NCBI GenBank assembly: GCA_905215065.1
Contig: CAJMOF010000001.1
Coordinates: 1-64,000, forward strand
From: an uncultured bacterium
GTDB lineage: Bacteria > Actinomycetota > Coriobacteriia > Coriobacteriales > Coriobacteriaceae
DNA: 64,000 nucleotides
Direction: 5' to 3'
Shown: positions 8,580 through 16,938 of the stretch, one piece after another
Layout of the letters: each line of letters begins with the position of its first letter
How positions within the stretch are numbered: the stretch's first letter is position 1
Position numbers and translations under genes: made by a program
The notes under the pieces: model-generated
The model's input: only the letters and a program-made list of their open reading frames with translations
Database searches by the model: none
Told to the model about the DNA's origin: nothing

Positions 8580-9758
8580 ATGAACGTTCTGGTCGTCAAC
8601 GCAGGATCTTCGACCCTTAAGTATCAGGTCATCGATACCAAGTCCCATAAGGTGTCCGCAAAGGGCTCCTGCGAGCGCGTCTGCTTTACCGGCGGCACTT
8701 TCACCCATGCTGCCAACGGCTCCAAGAAGGTGACCGAGAACATCGAGTTCCCCGACCACAAGGTCGCCATCGAGGTTGTCCTGAAGGACCTCGAGGCCAA
8801 CGGCGTCAAGATTGAGGGTATCGGCCACCGTATCGTTCAGGGCGGTTGGTACTTTGGCGATTCCTCCCTCGTCGACGAGGATGTCCTCGCCAAGATCCGC
8901 GAGGTCGCTCCGCTCGCCCCGCTGCACAACAACCCCGAGGCCAACGTTATCGAGTACTGCCTGGAGCAGTATCCCGACCTGCCCAACGTCACGGTTTACG
9001 ACACCGCTTTCCACTTCAACATGCCCGAGGTCGCCAAGACTTACGCCCTGCCCAAGGACGTCTGCGACAAGCTGCACATCCGTAAGTACGGCGCCCACGG
9101 CACCAGCTACCGCTACATCTCCAAGAAGGTCGCCGAGATGACCAACGGCGAGGCCCGCAAGGTCGTCGTGTGCCATATCGGCTCCGGCGCTTCCCTGTGC
9201 GCCATCGAGGACGGCAAGTGCATGGACACCACCATGGGCTTGACGCCGCTCGACGGCGTCATGATGGGCACCCGCTGCGGCTCCATCGACCCGGCTACCG
9301 TGTGCTACCTGCAGCGCGAGGGCGGCTACACCTTCGACGAGGTCGACGAGATGATGAACAAGAAGTCCGGCCTTTTGGCTGTGACCGGCGGCAAGACCAA
9401 CGACTGCCGCAACGTCGAGGAGCTCGCCGCTGCCGGTGACCCCGAGGCCCAGCTCGCCTTCGATATGTTCGTCTACAAGATTGCCGCCAAGGCTGCCGAG
9501 ATGGCCACCTCCATGTGCGGTATGGACACCCTGGTCTTCACTGCCGGCATCGGTGAGCACGCTCCTGCCGTCCGCGCCGGCGTGGCCGACCGCCTGGCCT
9601 TTATGGGCGTCAAGATGGATCATGCCCGCAACGCCCTGCGTGGTGACGGCGCATGGTGCCTGTCTGCCAAGGATTCCAAGGTCAAAATCTTTGTCATCCC
9701 CACGGACGAGGAGTTCATGATCGCTTCCGACGTCGAGCGCATCGTCAACGGCAAGTAA
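8580..9758 (+). CDS. ackA: Acetate kinase paralogue 1 (divergent active site)
   Basis: The 392-residue protein aligns along its whole length, without gaps around the active site, with the second acetate kinase 165 nt downstream. Acetate kinases convert acetyl phosphate and ADP to acetate and ATP. The N-terminal NVLVVNAGSS phosphate loop, the Arg in GHRIVQGG, the Asp in YDTAFH, His173 in AHGTS and the DEEFMIA segment near the C-terminus are kept. Two positions differ from the canonical enzyme: the HGTSH motif reads HGTSY (Tyr177), and HLGNG reads HIGSG (Ser202 instead of the active-site Asn). It may thus have altered kinetics or another acyl substrate. RBS is AGTAGGGAGA. It faces pta and is closed by its own terminator. 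Confidence 0.88.
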   Translation: MNVLVVNAGSSTLKYQVIDTKSHKVSAKGSCERVCFTGGTFTHAANGSKKVTENIEFPDHKVAIEVVLKDLEANGVKIEGIGHRIVQGGWYFGDSSLVDEDVLAKIREVAPLAPLHNNPEANVIEYCLEQYPDLPNVTVYDTAFHFNMPEVAKTYALPKDVCDKLHIRKYGAHGTSYRYISKKVAEMTNGEARKVVVCHIGSGASLCAIEDGKCMDTTMGLTPLDGVMMGTRCGSIDPATVCYLQREGGYTFDEVDEMMNKKSGLLAVTGGKTNDCRNVEELAAAGDPEAQLAFDMFVYKIAAKAAEMATSMCGMDTLVFTAGIGEHAPAVRAGVADRLAFMGVKMDHARNALRGDGAWCLSAKDSKVKIFVIPTDEEFMIASDVERIVNGK

Positions 9759-9769
9759 TTGCAAGAGGG

Positions 9770-9808
9770 GAGGGGCTGGACGACCGAGCGCCGTTCAGCT
9801 CCTCTTTT
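9770..9808 (+). terminator. Terminator after acetate kinase 1
   Basis: An 11-bp stem (9770-9780 with 9794-9804, two G-U pairs) is followed by TTTT. It separates the two acetate kinase genes, implying that the second has its own promoter. Confidence 0.75.
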
Positions 9809-9839
9809 GTACTCGTTGGGCGATATGCCTGATAGCTAT

Positions 9840-9856
9840 TTATCAAGTTGTGATAA
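9840..9856. promoter_or_regulatory. Palindrome upstream of acetate kinase 2, possible operator
   Basis: TTATCA-AGTTG-TGATAA is a perfect 6+5+6 palindrome 66 nt before the second ackA start, in the AT-rich stretch that must hold its promoter. Size and symmetry fit a dimeric regulator site. Which protein binds is not evident. Confidence 0.4.
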
Positions 9857-9922
9857 CTTCTTATTAACATGCGGCCGCCTTAAGGGGTCTGCGCCGACCG
9901 TATCGCACTGCAAAGGAGTCTC

Positions 9923-11101
9923 ATGAACGTACTTGTTGTCAACGCCGGCAGCTCGAGCCTTAAATATCAGCTTTTGGATACCGATACCCGCGAGGTTTTC
10001 GCCAAGGGCAACTGCGAGCGTATCGGCTCGGAGATGGGCATCTTTGGCCACTCCGAGAACGGTGGTGCCAAGCAGACCGAGGAGATTCCTTTTCCCGATC
10101 ATCGCTGCGCCATTGCGCGCGTGCTCGAGGAGCTCGAGAAGACCGACTTTACGATCGATGGCATCGGCCACCGTATCGTTCAGGGTGGCTGGCACTTCGA
10201 TGATTCCGCGGTCGTCGACGATGAGGTCATGGCTAAGATCCTCGAGGTTGCTCCGCTCGCCCCGCTGCACAATTACGGCGAGGCCGCGGCAATCGAATAT
10301 TGCCGCGAGAAGTATCCGGAGCTGCCCAACGTGGCCGTCTTCGACACCTCGTTCCACATGACCATGCCCGAGGTCGCCTACACCTACGCGCTGCCCAAGG
10401 ACGTGTGCGACAAGTACCACGTGCGCAAGTACGGTGCCCACGGCACGAGTCACCGCTATGAGTGGATGATGGCCAAGGAGATCCTGGGCTCGCGCTGCCA
10501 CCGCCTGCTCTCGTGCCATTTGGGCAACGGCGCCTCGCTTGCCGCCATCGAGGACGGTGTATGCCGCGATACCACGATGGGCCTCACGCCGCTCGACGGC
10601 CTGATGATGGGCACCCGTTGTGGTTCCATTGACCCGGCTACCGTGTGCTACCTGCAGCGCGAGGGCGGCTACAGCTACCAGGAAGTCGATGACATGATGA
10701 ACAAGCAGTCTGGTCTGCTTGCCATCTCGGGCATCTCCAACGACGCCCGTGACATCCGTACGCGCGCCTCCGAGGGCGACGAGCGCTGCCTGCTCGCCTT
10801 CGATATGTTCGCCTACAAGGCCATGCAGCAGGCCGGCTCCATGATCGCTTCCATGGCGGGCGTGGACACCATTACCTTTACCGCCGGCATTGGCGAGAAC
10901 GACTGGTCGATCCGCAAGGCCTTCTGCGACTGCTTCGAGTGGCTGGGCGTGCGCATCGACAACAACAAGAACCGCGAGGCCGTGGGTAACGGCCCGCAGG
11001 TCATCAGCGCCGCCGGCTCTTCCGTCACGGTCATGGTCATCCCCACCGACGAGGAATACATGATCGCCCACGACGTCGAGCGTTTGACCGCGAATAACTA
11101 G
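9923..11101 (+). CDS. ackA: Acetate kinase paralogue 2 (canonical active site)
   Basis: The 392-residue acetate kinase keeps every motif of the family: NVLVVNAGSSSLKYQ, the Arg in GHRIVQGG, the Asp in FDTSFH, YGAHGTSH with His173 and His177, CHLGNGAS with Asn202, MGTRCGSIDPA and IPTDEEYMIA. It makes ATP and acetate from acetyl phosphate supplied by Pta, whose gene converges on it. It probably arose by tandem duplication with the upstream copy, followed by marked divergence of that copy. The ATG follows AAAGGAGTC. A strong terminator lies 23 nt after the stop. Confidence 0.95.
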   Translation: MNVLVVNAGSSSLKYQLLDTDTREVFAKGNCERIGSEMGIFGHSENGGAKQTEEIPFPDHRCAIARVLEELEKTDFTIDGIGHRIVQGGWHFDDSAVVDDEVMAKILEVAPLAPLHNYGEAAAIEYCREKYPELPNVAVFDTSFHMTMPEVAYTYALPKDVCDKYHVRKYGAHGTSHRYEWMMAKEILGSRCHRLLSCHLGNGASLAAIEDGVCRDTTMGLTPLDGLMMGTRCGSIDPATVCYLQREGGYSYQEVDDMMNKQSGLLAISGISNDARDIRTRASEGDERCLLAFDMFAYKAMQQAGSMIASMAGVDTITFTAGIGENDWSIRKAFCDCFEWLGVRIDNNKNREAVGNGPQVISAAGSSVTVMVIPTDEEYMIAHDVERLTANN

Positions 11102-11123
11102 TGCGTTCGCTTGCGATTGAACG

Positions 11124-11159
11124 AAAGGCCTCCTGAGCAGCAGCTCAGGAGGCCTTTTT
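11124..11159 (+). terminator. Strong terminator after acetate kinase 2
   Basis: A 15-bp perfect stem (11124-11138 with 11143-11157), 4-nt loop and a T-run. A-rich sequence on the other side could also let it act on minus-strand transcripts from pta. Confidence 0.93.
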
Positions 11160-11307
11160 GCTAGCAGGCGGAAATTCGAGTCCCAAAGTGATCATCACCA
11201 GTAACGCCAGCGCTCCCAGCAACGACACCCATTCATTCAGATCCTCAGCCCCAGCTCGTAGCCAAGCCGCCGTCCACTCCAGATGTTCTGAATGCTTCGT
11301 GGCAGTA

Positions 11308-11438
11308 GAAGGCCGTACGGGCTAACCCCTGAAAACATTCCGCAGACCAGAAACGCCCCCGTTCGTAGCTCCGAAGGAGCAGAACGGGGGCGTTTCATTG
11401 GTCGAGGACGTTTTCAGGGGTTAGCCCGTACGGCCTTC
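11308..11438. repeat. Long nested inverted repeat A (29-bp arms)
   Basis: Outer arms 11308-11336 and 11410-11438 are perfectly complementary over 29 bp. Inside is a second perfect 15-bp stem (11350-11364 with 11382-11396) capped by GCTCC/GGAGC. A TTCCGCA motif (11338-11344) sits 2 nt inside the left arm, and GAGGAC (11404-11409) directly precedes the right arm. It lies between the convergent ackA and pta genes, ending 15 nt before the pta stop. Elements B, C and F share the core motifs with different arms. The rest of the 11160-11453 interval has no gene. Confidence 0.85.
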
Positions 11439-11453
11439 GGGCGAGTGCGTCCG

Positions 11454-12434
11454 CTACTCAGCCATCTGAGCCTGGACGGCGGTGATGGCTACGACACCCA
11501 CGATGTCGTCGGCAGAGCAGCCGCGCGACAGGTCGTTGACCGGCTTGGCGATGCCCTGCAGAATGGGGCCGTAAGCGTCGGCGCCGGCGAAGCGCTGGAC
11601 CAGCTTGTAGCCGATGTTGCCGGCCTCGAGGTCGGGGAACACGAGCACGTTGGCCTTACCGGCGACGGAGGAGCCGGGAGCCTTGAGCTGGGCGACGGTG
11701 GGGACGATAGCAGCATCGAGCTGCAGGTCGCCGTCGATGGCGAGCTCGGGAGCCTTCTCCTTGCAGAACTTCACGGCCTCCTGGACCTTCTTGGCGACCT
11801 CGCCACCGGCGGAGCCCATGGTGGAGTAGGAGAGCATGGCCACGTGCGGCTCAACATTGCCCATAAAGGTGGACCAGGAGTGGGCCGAGGCGATGGCGAT
11901 CTCGGAGAGCTCGTCAGAGGACGGGTTGATGTTGAGGCCGCAGTCGGCGAAGATCAGCGTACCGTCGGTGCCGAATTGCGGGGTGTCGGTGCACATCACG
12001 AAGAAGGCCGAGACCAGCTTGGTGCCCGGGGCGGTCTTAAGGATCTGCAGCGCGGGGCGCAGGGTGTCGGCGGTGGAGTGGCAGGCACCGGAGACCAGGC
12101 CGTCGGCATCGCCCATCTTGACCATCATGGTGCCAAAGTAGGTGGCGTCCATCACCTGGGCACGAGCCTGCTCGATGGTAACGCCCTTCTTGGCGCGGAG
12201 CTCGGCAAACTTCTGTGCGTACTCCTCGTGCTTCTCGGCATTGCGCGGGTCGATGACGGTGGCGCCGGGAACGTTGATCTCGTTGGGATCGCCCAGGATG
12301 ACGATGTTGGCCAGGCCTTCTTCGATGATCTTGGTGGCCGCGACGATGGTACGCGGATCCTCGCCCTCGGGCAGGACGATCGTCTTAAGGTCGGCCTTGG
12401 CGGCAGACTTCATACGGTTCAGGAAATCGCTCAT
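11454..12434 (-). CDS. pta: Phosphate acetyltransferase
   Basis: The 326-residue protein is the short, catalytic-domain-only form of phosphotransacetylase, which converts acetyl-CoA and phosphate to acetyl phosphate and CoA. Typical stretches are IVLPEGEDPRT near the start, ATYFGTMMVKMGDADGLVSGA, DCGLNINPSSDELSEIA, and the C-terminal region ending in VNDLSRGC and DIVGVVAITAVQA. It acts with acetate kinase, whose two genes converge on it, to make ATP during fermentation. The ATG follows GTAAGGAGTATC. Length (about 330) matches the PTA_PTB family. Confidence 0.95.
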   Translation of the reverse strand: MSDFLNRMKSAAKADLKTIVLPEGEDPRTIVAATKIIEEGLANIVILGDPNEINVPGATVIDPRNAEKHEEYAQKFAELRAKKGVTIEQARAQVMDATYFGTMMVKMGDADGLVSGACHSTADTLRPALQILKTAPGTKLVSAFFVMCTDTPQFGTDGTLIFADCGLNINPSSDELSEIAIASAHSWSTFMGNVEPHVAMLSYSTMGSAGGEVAKKVQEAVKFCKEKAPELAIDGDLQLDAAIVPTVAQLKAPGSSVAGKANVLVFPDLEAGNIGYKLVQRFAGADAYGPILQGIAKPVNDLSRGCSADDIVGVVAITAVQAQMAE

Positions 12435-12487
12435 GATACTCCTTACAAGCGTTTCGCTAAGCTCCAGGCCCTCGGCTGTACACGAAT

Positions 12488-12508
12488 AAACCCGCTGCTA
12501 GCGGGTTT
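12488..12508. other. Small hairpin in the pta leader
   Basis: AAACCCGCT-GCT-AGCGGGTTT forms a perfect 9-bp stem 54 nt upstream of the pta start, inside the presumed 5' leader of pta. It could affect leader stability. There is no long T-run on the pta strand, so efficient termination is unlikely. Confidence 0.4.
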
Positions 12509-12666
12509 ACCTTTCAATAATGTACGCCGCGGTGCTTGAGCTTTCCTTGTGTGGCAAGCTCATTATAGGACGCATTAGCGCTATAATCGCTCTGATAAAT
12601 ATGTCTCGACGTATGTTCGAGAAAAAGCCCAGTTAAAAAGCGTGTGGCTTTTGACAAGGAGTATCG

Positions 12667-13869
12667 ATGCAGATTACCTCAGGCCTGCCTGAAGGCTTTA
12701 ATGCCGGTGCGTACGACATGATCGTTGTCGGCGCCGGTTATGCCGGTGCCGTTTGCGCCCGCCGTCTTGCCGAAACTATCGGCTATCGTGTTGCCGTTTT
12801 GGAACGTCGCGGCCACATCGCGGGTAATGCCTACGACTGCACTGACGAGGCCGGAATCCTGGTCCACGAGTACGGTCCGCACATCTATCACACTTTTAAT
12901 GAGCGCGTCCATAACTTCCTGTCGCGCTTTACCAAGTGGACGGACTACCAGCACAAGGTGCTCGCCAACATCAACGGCACCCTCATGCCCGTACCCTTTA
13001 ACCATGCGAGCCTCAAGCTCGCCTTTGGCGATGAGCGCGGCGAGGAGCTGTATCAGAAGCTCGTGGAGACCTTTGGCAAGGACGTCAAGGTGCCCATTAT
13101 GGAGCTGCGCAAGAAGAACGACCCCGACTTGGCCGAGGTCGCTGATTACGTCTACGAGAACGTCTTTTTGCATTACACCATGAAGCAGTGGGGCCAGACG
13201 CCCGACCAGATCGACCCCTCGATCACCGGCCGCGTTCCCGTCTTTGTGGGCGATGACGATCGCTACTTCCCGCAGGCTCCTTTCCAGGGCATGCCGCAGG
13301 ATGGCTACACGGCGCTGTTTGAGCACATGCTCGACCACGACCTGATTGATGTGTTCTGCGACGTGGATGCTCGCGATCTCTTCGAGATCGACGAGACAAC
13401 CGTCAAGGTCGACGGCAAGGTCTACGGCGGCGAGATCGTCTATACCGGTCCGCTCGATGAGCTGTTCAACCTCGACCTGGGCGCGCTGCCGTACCGCACG
13501 CTCGACATGAAGTTCGAGACGCTCGATATGGATCAGTTCCAGCCCGTGGGCACCGTCAACTACACCACGAGCGAGGACTACACCCGCATTACCGAGTTCA
13601 AGAACATGACTGGTCAGGTCCTGCCCGGCAAGACCACCATCATGAAGGAGTACTCCAAGGCCTATACGCCCGGCTCGGGCGAGACGCCGTATTACGCCAT
13701 TCTTGAGCCCGAGAACCGTGAGCTCTATGAGCGCTATCTTGAGCGCGTCCAGAACCTGACGAACTTCCACCCGGTGGGTCGTCTGGCCGAGTATCGTTAC
13801 TACGATATGGATGCCGTGACCAATTCCGCCCTCGATCTTTCGGATGAGATTATCGCCTGCCATGCATAA
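12667..13869 (+). CDS. glf: UDP-galactopyranose mutase
   Basis: The 400-residue flavoenzyme begins with a FAD-binding Rossmann motif (VVGAGYAGAVCARRLAE, residues 20-35) and continues with the family signature EYGPHIYHT and later MKQWGQ, DRYFPQAPFQGMPQDGY and the C-terminal GRLAEYRYYDMD. It converts UDP-galactopyranose to UDP-galactofuranose, the donor for galactofuranose in surface polysaccharides. The ATG follows ACAAGGAGTATCG. The next gene, a glycosyltransferase, overlaps the end by 8 nt, so the pair is translationally coupled. Confidence 0.95.
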   Translation: MQITSGLPEGFNAGAYDMIVVGAGYAGAVCARRLAETIGYRVAVLERRGHIAGNAYDCTDEAGILVHEYGPHIYHTFNERVHNFLSRFTKWTDYQHKVLANINGTLMPVPFNHASLKLAFGDERGEELYQKLVETFGKDVKVPIMELRKKNDPDLAEVADYVYENVFLHYTMKQWGQTPDQIDPSITGRVPVFVGDDDRYFPQAPFQGMPQDGYTALFEHMLDHDLIDVFCDVDARDLFEIDETTVKVDGKVYGGEIVYTGPLDELFNLDLGALPYRTLDMKFETLDMDQFQPVGTVNYTTSEDYTRITEFKNMTGQVLPGKTTIMKEYSKAYTPGSGETPYYAILEPENRELYERYLERVQNLTNFHPVGRLAEYRYYDMDAVTNSALDLSDEIIACHA

Positions 13870-14893
13870 AGTCATAACATTCGGTATTCCCTCGTATAAC
13901 GCCGCCAAGGACATGGACCATTGCATCACCTCCATCTTGGAGGGGAGCAATTACGCCACCGATATCGAGATTATCGTGGTGGACGACGGCTCCAAGGACG
14001 AGACGGCCGCCAAGGCCGACGAGTGGGAGGCCCGTTATCCTGGAATCATCCGCGCGGTGCACCAGGAGAATGGCGGCCACGGTATTGCCGTCCTTTCGGG
14101 TCTGCGCGAGGCGCAGGGCACCTACTACAAGGTCGTCGACTCGGACGACTGGCTTGACGGCGCTGCCCTTTCGACCATGCTGTCGATTCTGCGCGGCTTT
14201 GAAGAGCGCGACCAGCGCGTTGACCTGTTTATCTCGAACTACGTGTACGAGAAGGTTTACGAGGGTACGCATACGGCCATTGGTTACAAGTTTGCCCTGC
14301 CTCGAAAAAAGATCTTTACCTGGGACCAGATCGGCCATTTCCGTTTGGACCAGAATCTGCTCATGCACAGCCTGTGCTATCGCACGGATGTGCTGCGCGA
14401 GTCCAACCTGCCCATGCCGCCGCACACGTTCTATGTGGACAACATCTACGCCTACGTGCCGCTGCCGCGTTGCAAGACCATGTACTACGCCGACATCGAC
14501 CTCTATCGCTACTTTATCGGTCGCGAGGGCCAGAGTGTCAACGAGGCCACGATGGTCAAGCGTCTGGACCAGCAGTTCCGTGTTACGCGTATCATGATGG
14601 AGTCGTACCACCTGTACAGCGATGTCGAGTCGTCGCGTCTGCGTTCGTACATGATGGGCTACTTCACCATGATGATGGCGATCTGCTCGGTGCTCACCAA
14701 GCTTTCCGACGAGGATTGTGCCGATGAGCGTCTGAAGACGCTGTGGGCGGACCTGAAGGCCTACGATGAGCGCATGTATCGTCGTGCTCGCTACGGCGTG
14801 GTCGGCTTCTTCACTAACCTCCGCGGTCGTGCCGGAGACAAAACCACACTCGGCCTATACCGTCTTGCCTCAAAGATCTTCAAATTCAACTAG
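13862..14893 (+). CDS. Family 2 glycosyltransferase
   Basis: The 343-residue protein has a GT-A fold at its N-terminus: FGIPSYNA near residues 6-13, IIVVDDGSKDET about residue 43 and the metal-binding DSDDWLD near residue 98. Its start overlaps the glf stop by 8 nt, which points to a shared pathway; it may transfer galactofuranose to a surface glycan, but the acceptor and donor cannot be read from sequence. There are no clear transmembrane helices, so it acts at the cytoplasmic side. An upstream in-frame start at 13844 would lie deeper in glf and has no ribosome site. Confidence 0.87.
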   Translation: MHKVITFGIPSYNAAKDMDHCITSILEGSNYATDIEIIVVDDGSKDETAAKADEWEARYPGIIRAVHQENGGHGIAVLSGLREAQGTYYKVVDSDDWLDGAALSTMLSILRGFEERDQRVDLFISNYVYEKVYEGTHTAIGYKFALPRKKIFTWDQIGHFRLDQNLLMHSLCYRTDVLRESNLPMPPHTFYVDNIYAYVPLPRCKTMYYADIDLYRYFIGREGQSVNEATMVKRLDQQFRVTRIMMESYHLYSDVESSRLRSYMMGYFTMMMAICSVLTKLSDEDCADERLKTLWADLKAYDERMYRRARYGVVGFFTNLRGRAGDKTTLGLYRLASKIFKFN

Positions 14894-14915
14894 TACAGAA
14901 ACGCTCGGGTAACGG

Positions 14916-15024
14916 GGACCCCTGGTCCTTAACTTGCTACTTCGGACAGTCCTGCGCAAGACGAAGGCGCCACTGGCGCCTCCTTTGCGTGCGGAACTCG
15001 TATCAAGTTAAGGACCAGGGGTCC
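14916..15024. repeat. Long nested inverted repeat B (21-bp arms)
   Basis: Perfect 21-bp arms at 14916-14936 and 15004-15024 enclose an inner hairpin (AGGCGCCA/TGGCGCCT). On the minus strand the core contains CGAGTTCCGCACG (14988-15000), 3 nt from the arm, and CAGGACTGT (14946-14954). Both motifs occur in the same arrangement on the plus strand of element C, 190 nt away. The element lies 22 nt after the glycosyltransferase stop. Confidence 0.85.
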
Positions 15025-15117
15025 TCTGCTATGTCTCGCTTTATGTCAGGCAGCTGAATTTGAAGATCTTAGACGCGCGGTACACAGGGGCCTGGGCTGA
15101 AAAGATTTTGGTTGGTA

Positions 15118-15242
15118 GGTTGCCCGGTGGGGCTTGGTTATGTTTGTCGCGAGTTCCGCACGAGCCGAAGAGCACTTAATGTGCTCTTCGTGCGAGCCAG
15201 GACTGTAGAGCAGCAAACATAACCAAGCCCCACCGGGCAACC
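15118..15242. repeat. Long nested inverted repeat C (29-bp arms)
   Basis: Perfect 29-bp arms at 15118-15146 and 15214-15242 enclose a strong 10-bp hairpin (15166-15175 with 15181-15190, loop TTAAT) extended by CGCA/TGCG. The core has CGAGTTCCGCACG at 15150-15162 and CAGGACTGT at 15198-15206, as in element B but in the opposite orientation. The arms differ from B. It ends 12 nt before the stop of the convergent P1 peptidase gene. Between B and C nothing else is seen. Confidence 0.85.
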
Positions 15243-15254
15243 GGTCAGGTTAGG

Positions 15255-16256
15255 CTACTTCGCGGCGCCGGGGATGCCGTGGGAGGTTTTGGCGGTTTTG
15301 GCTCCGTTTACGATGGCGGTTTGCAAAGCCCTTACGGCGAGCATGCCCAGCAGGTCTAGGGGAACGGCGGCGTTTGCCTGGGCGCCCAGTTTGCCGCTGG
15401 CGAGGGTGTAGATGGTGTCGCCGTCGTTGGTGGTGTGCGTGGGACGGATGGCGTGTGCGTAGGCGTCTGCGGCCATCTGGGAGACCTTGGTGGCTTGTTC
15501 CTTAGTGAGTTCCACGTTGGTGACGATGCAGCTGATGGTGGTGTTGGTGCGGTCGAGCGGCATCTGCATGGATCCGGCGGCGGCAAAGGCTGCGAGTTCC
15601 ATATCGACGATTTGGTCGCTATCGGCTGAGGCGCGCATGCCGGCGACCCACTCGCCGGTGAGGGGGTCGACAACGTTGCCGCAGGCGTTGACCGAGACCA
15701 CGGCGCCCACCTTGATGGGGCCGAGCGCCACGGCGGCAGCGCCAAGGCCGGCCTTCATGCAGGTGGCGGGGCCCATGAGCTTACCCACGGTAGCGCCCGT
15801 GCCGGCGCCTACGTTGCCCTGTTCGAGCTTGGTGGGGGTGTGGTCGAGCGCCTCGCGCACGGCGGCGATGCCGGCCTCAATGTCGGGGCGAACGGTGGGG
15901 TCGCCAAAGGCAAGGTCGAAGATACAGCTGGAGCACACGATGGGCACCTGCGTGGGGCCGACGGGCAGACCAATGCCGCGGCTCTCGAGTTCGCGGGCCA
16001 CGCCGCTTGCAGCCTCGAGGCCAAAGGCCGATCCGCCCGAAAGGCAGACGGCGTGGACCTTATCGACGGTGTTTTCGGGACGCAGCAGGTCGGTTTCGCG
16101 CGATGCTGGAGCACCGCCGCGAACGTCAACGCCGCCGGTGGCGCCCTCGGGCGCCACGATTACGGTGCAGCCGGTGCCAGCCTCCTCGTCCGTATAGTTG
16201 CCAAAGCAAAAGCCATCGACATTGCAAACATCGATGGCTTCGAGCAGTGTGTCCAT
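15255..16256 (-). CDS. P1 family (DmpA-type) self-processing peptidase
   Basis: The 333-residue protein belongs to the P1/S58 family, Ntn-type hydrolases that cleave themselves into two chains to free a Ser or Thr nucleophile. Family stretches seen are VNVDGFCFGNYTDEEAGTG-like N-terminus, VHAVCLSGGSAFGLEAASG and GNVGAGTGATVGKLMG, where the self-cleavage would fall, then GAVVSVNACGNVVDP. Members include aminopeptidases and amidases; the substrate here is unknown. Start at ATG 16256 is set by GGAGAACAC; a much longer frame extends upstream but lacks a ribosome site and overlaps the region next to maf. It follows Maf in the same direction after about 100 nt. Confidence 0.85.
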   Translation of the reverse strand: MDTLLEAIDVCNVDGFCFGNYTDEEAGTGCTVIVAPEGATGGVDVRGGAPASRETDLLRPENTVDKVHAVCLSGGSAFGLEAASGVARELESRGIGLPVGPTQVPIVCSSCIFDLAFGDPTVRPDIEAGIAAVREALDHTPTKLEQGNVGAGTGATVGKLMGPATCMKAGLGAAAVALGPIKVGAVVSVNACGNVVDPLTGEWVAGMRASADSDQIVDMELAAFAAAGSMQMPLDRTNTTISCIVTNVELTKEQATKVSQMAADAYAHAIRPTHTTNDGDTIYTLASGKLGAQANAAVPLDLLGMLAVRALQTAIVNGAKTAKTSHGIPGAAK

Positions 16257-16356
16257 GTGTTCTCCTATCGGTTTTCCGCCGGGCCTTATGCCCGGTCGGG
16301 ATCCGTACGGTACGGCAAAATTGTAGGCGCTGGGGGATACCCAGCGCCAGATGCAA

Positions 16357-16938
16357 TTACGAGAGTTTTTGAATCGCGCGTGCGACGCGAGCGATGGGCA
16401 AGCCCACCACGTTGTAGAAGTCACCCGAAATATCGTGCACAAGCATACGGCCGCCTGTGCCTTGGATGCCGTAGGACCCGGCCTTGTCCATGGGTTCGCC
16501 GGAGGCAACATAGCGCTCGATCTGCTCTTCGGTAAGCTCATAGAACGTCACGTCGGTCACATCGACAAACGACAGGCTCTCGGCGGCATGCGGAGCTGTA
16601 GCGTCGCCGGCTTTAACGATGCAGACGCCGGTTGCGACCTGGTGCGTGCGGCCCGAAAGCTCGCGGAGCATGGTGCGCGCCTCGTCCCCGTCTGCCGGCT
16701 TGCCCAAAATTTGGCCGTCAAAGGTGACAATAGTATCGGCCGCGACGGTCAGTTCGTTGGGCTCGGCATGCTCGGCGGCAACGGCGGCGGCTTTGGCACG
16801 CGCCAAGCGCTCGACGAGTGTAAGCGGAGCTTCGCCATCAAAAGGCGTTTCGTCGATATCTGCGGGAATCACGCGAATGTCATAGCCCGCCTCGCGCATC
16901 AACTCGATGCGGCGCGGTGATTGCGAAGCCAAAATCAT
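16357..16938 (-). CDS. maf: Maf-family nucleoside triphosphate pyrophosphatase
   Basis: The 193-residue protein starts MILASQSPRRIELM, the Maf signature, and continues with ADTIVTFDGQILGKP and the KAGSYGIQG region. Maf proteins hydrolyse non-canonical or canonical nucleoside triphosphates (dTTP, UTP) to monophosphates and have been linked to division arrest. The start codon overlaps the stop of the upstream DJ-1 gene by 4 nt (ATGA), so the two are translationally coupled. Confidence 0.92.
   Translation of the reverse strand: MILASQSPRRIELMREAGYDIRVIPADIDETPFDGEAPLTLVERLARAKAAAVAAEHAEPNELTVAADTIVTFDGQILGKPADGDEARTMLRELSGRTHQVATGVCIVKAGDATAPHAAESLSFVDVTDVTFYELTEEQIERYVASGEPMDKAGSYGIQGTGGRMLVHDISGDFYNVVGLPIARVARAIQKLS

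Noticed and set aside
9923..11101. Second acetate kinase as an assembly duplicate
   Set aside because: The two copies differ at many residues and in their flanks, so they are real paralogues, unlike the arcA pair.
11292..12539. A 415-codon plus-strand frame opposite pta
   Set aside because: Antisense to pta, repetitive Gly/Val/Asp/Leu composition, and part of it covers palindrome A.
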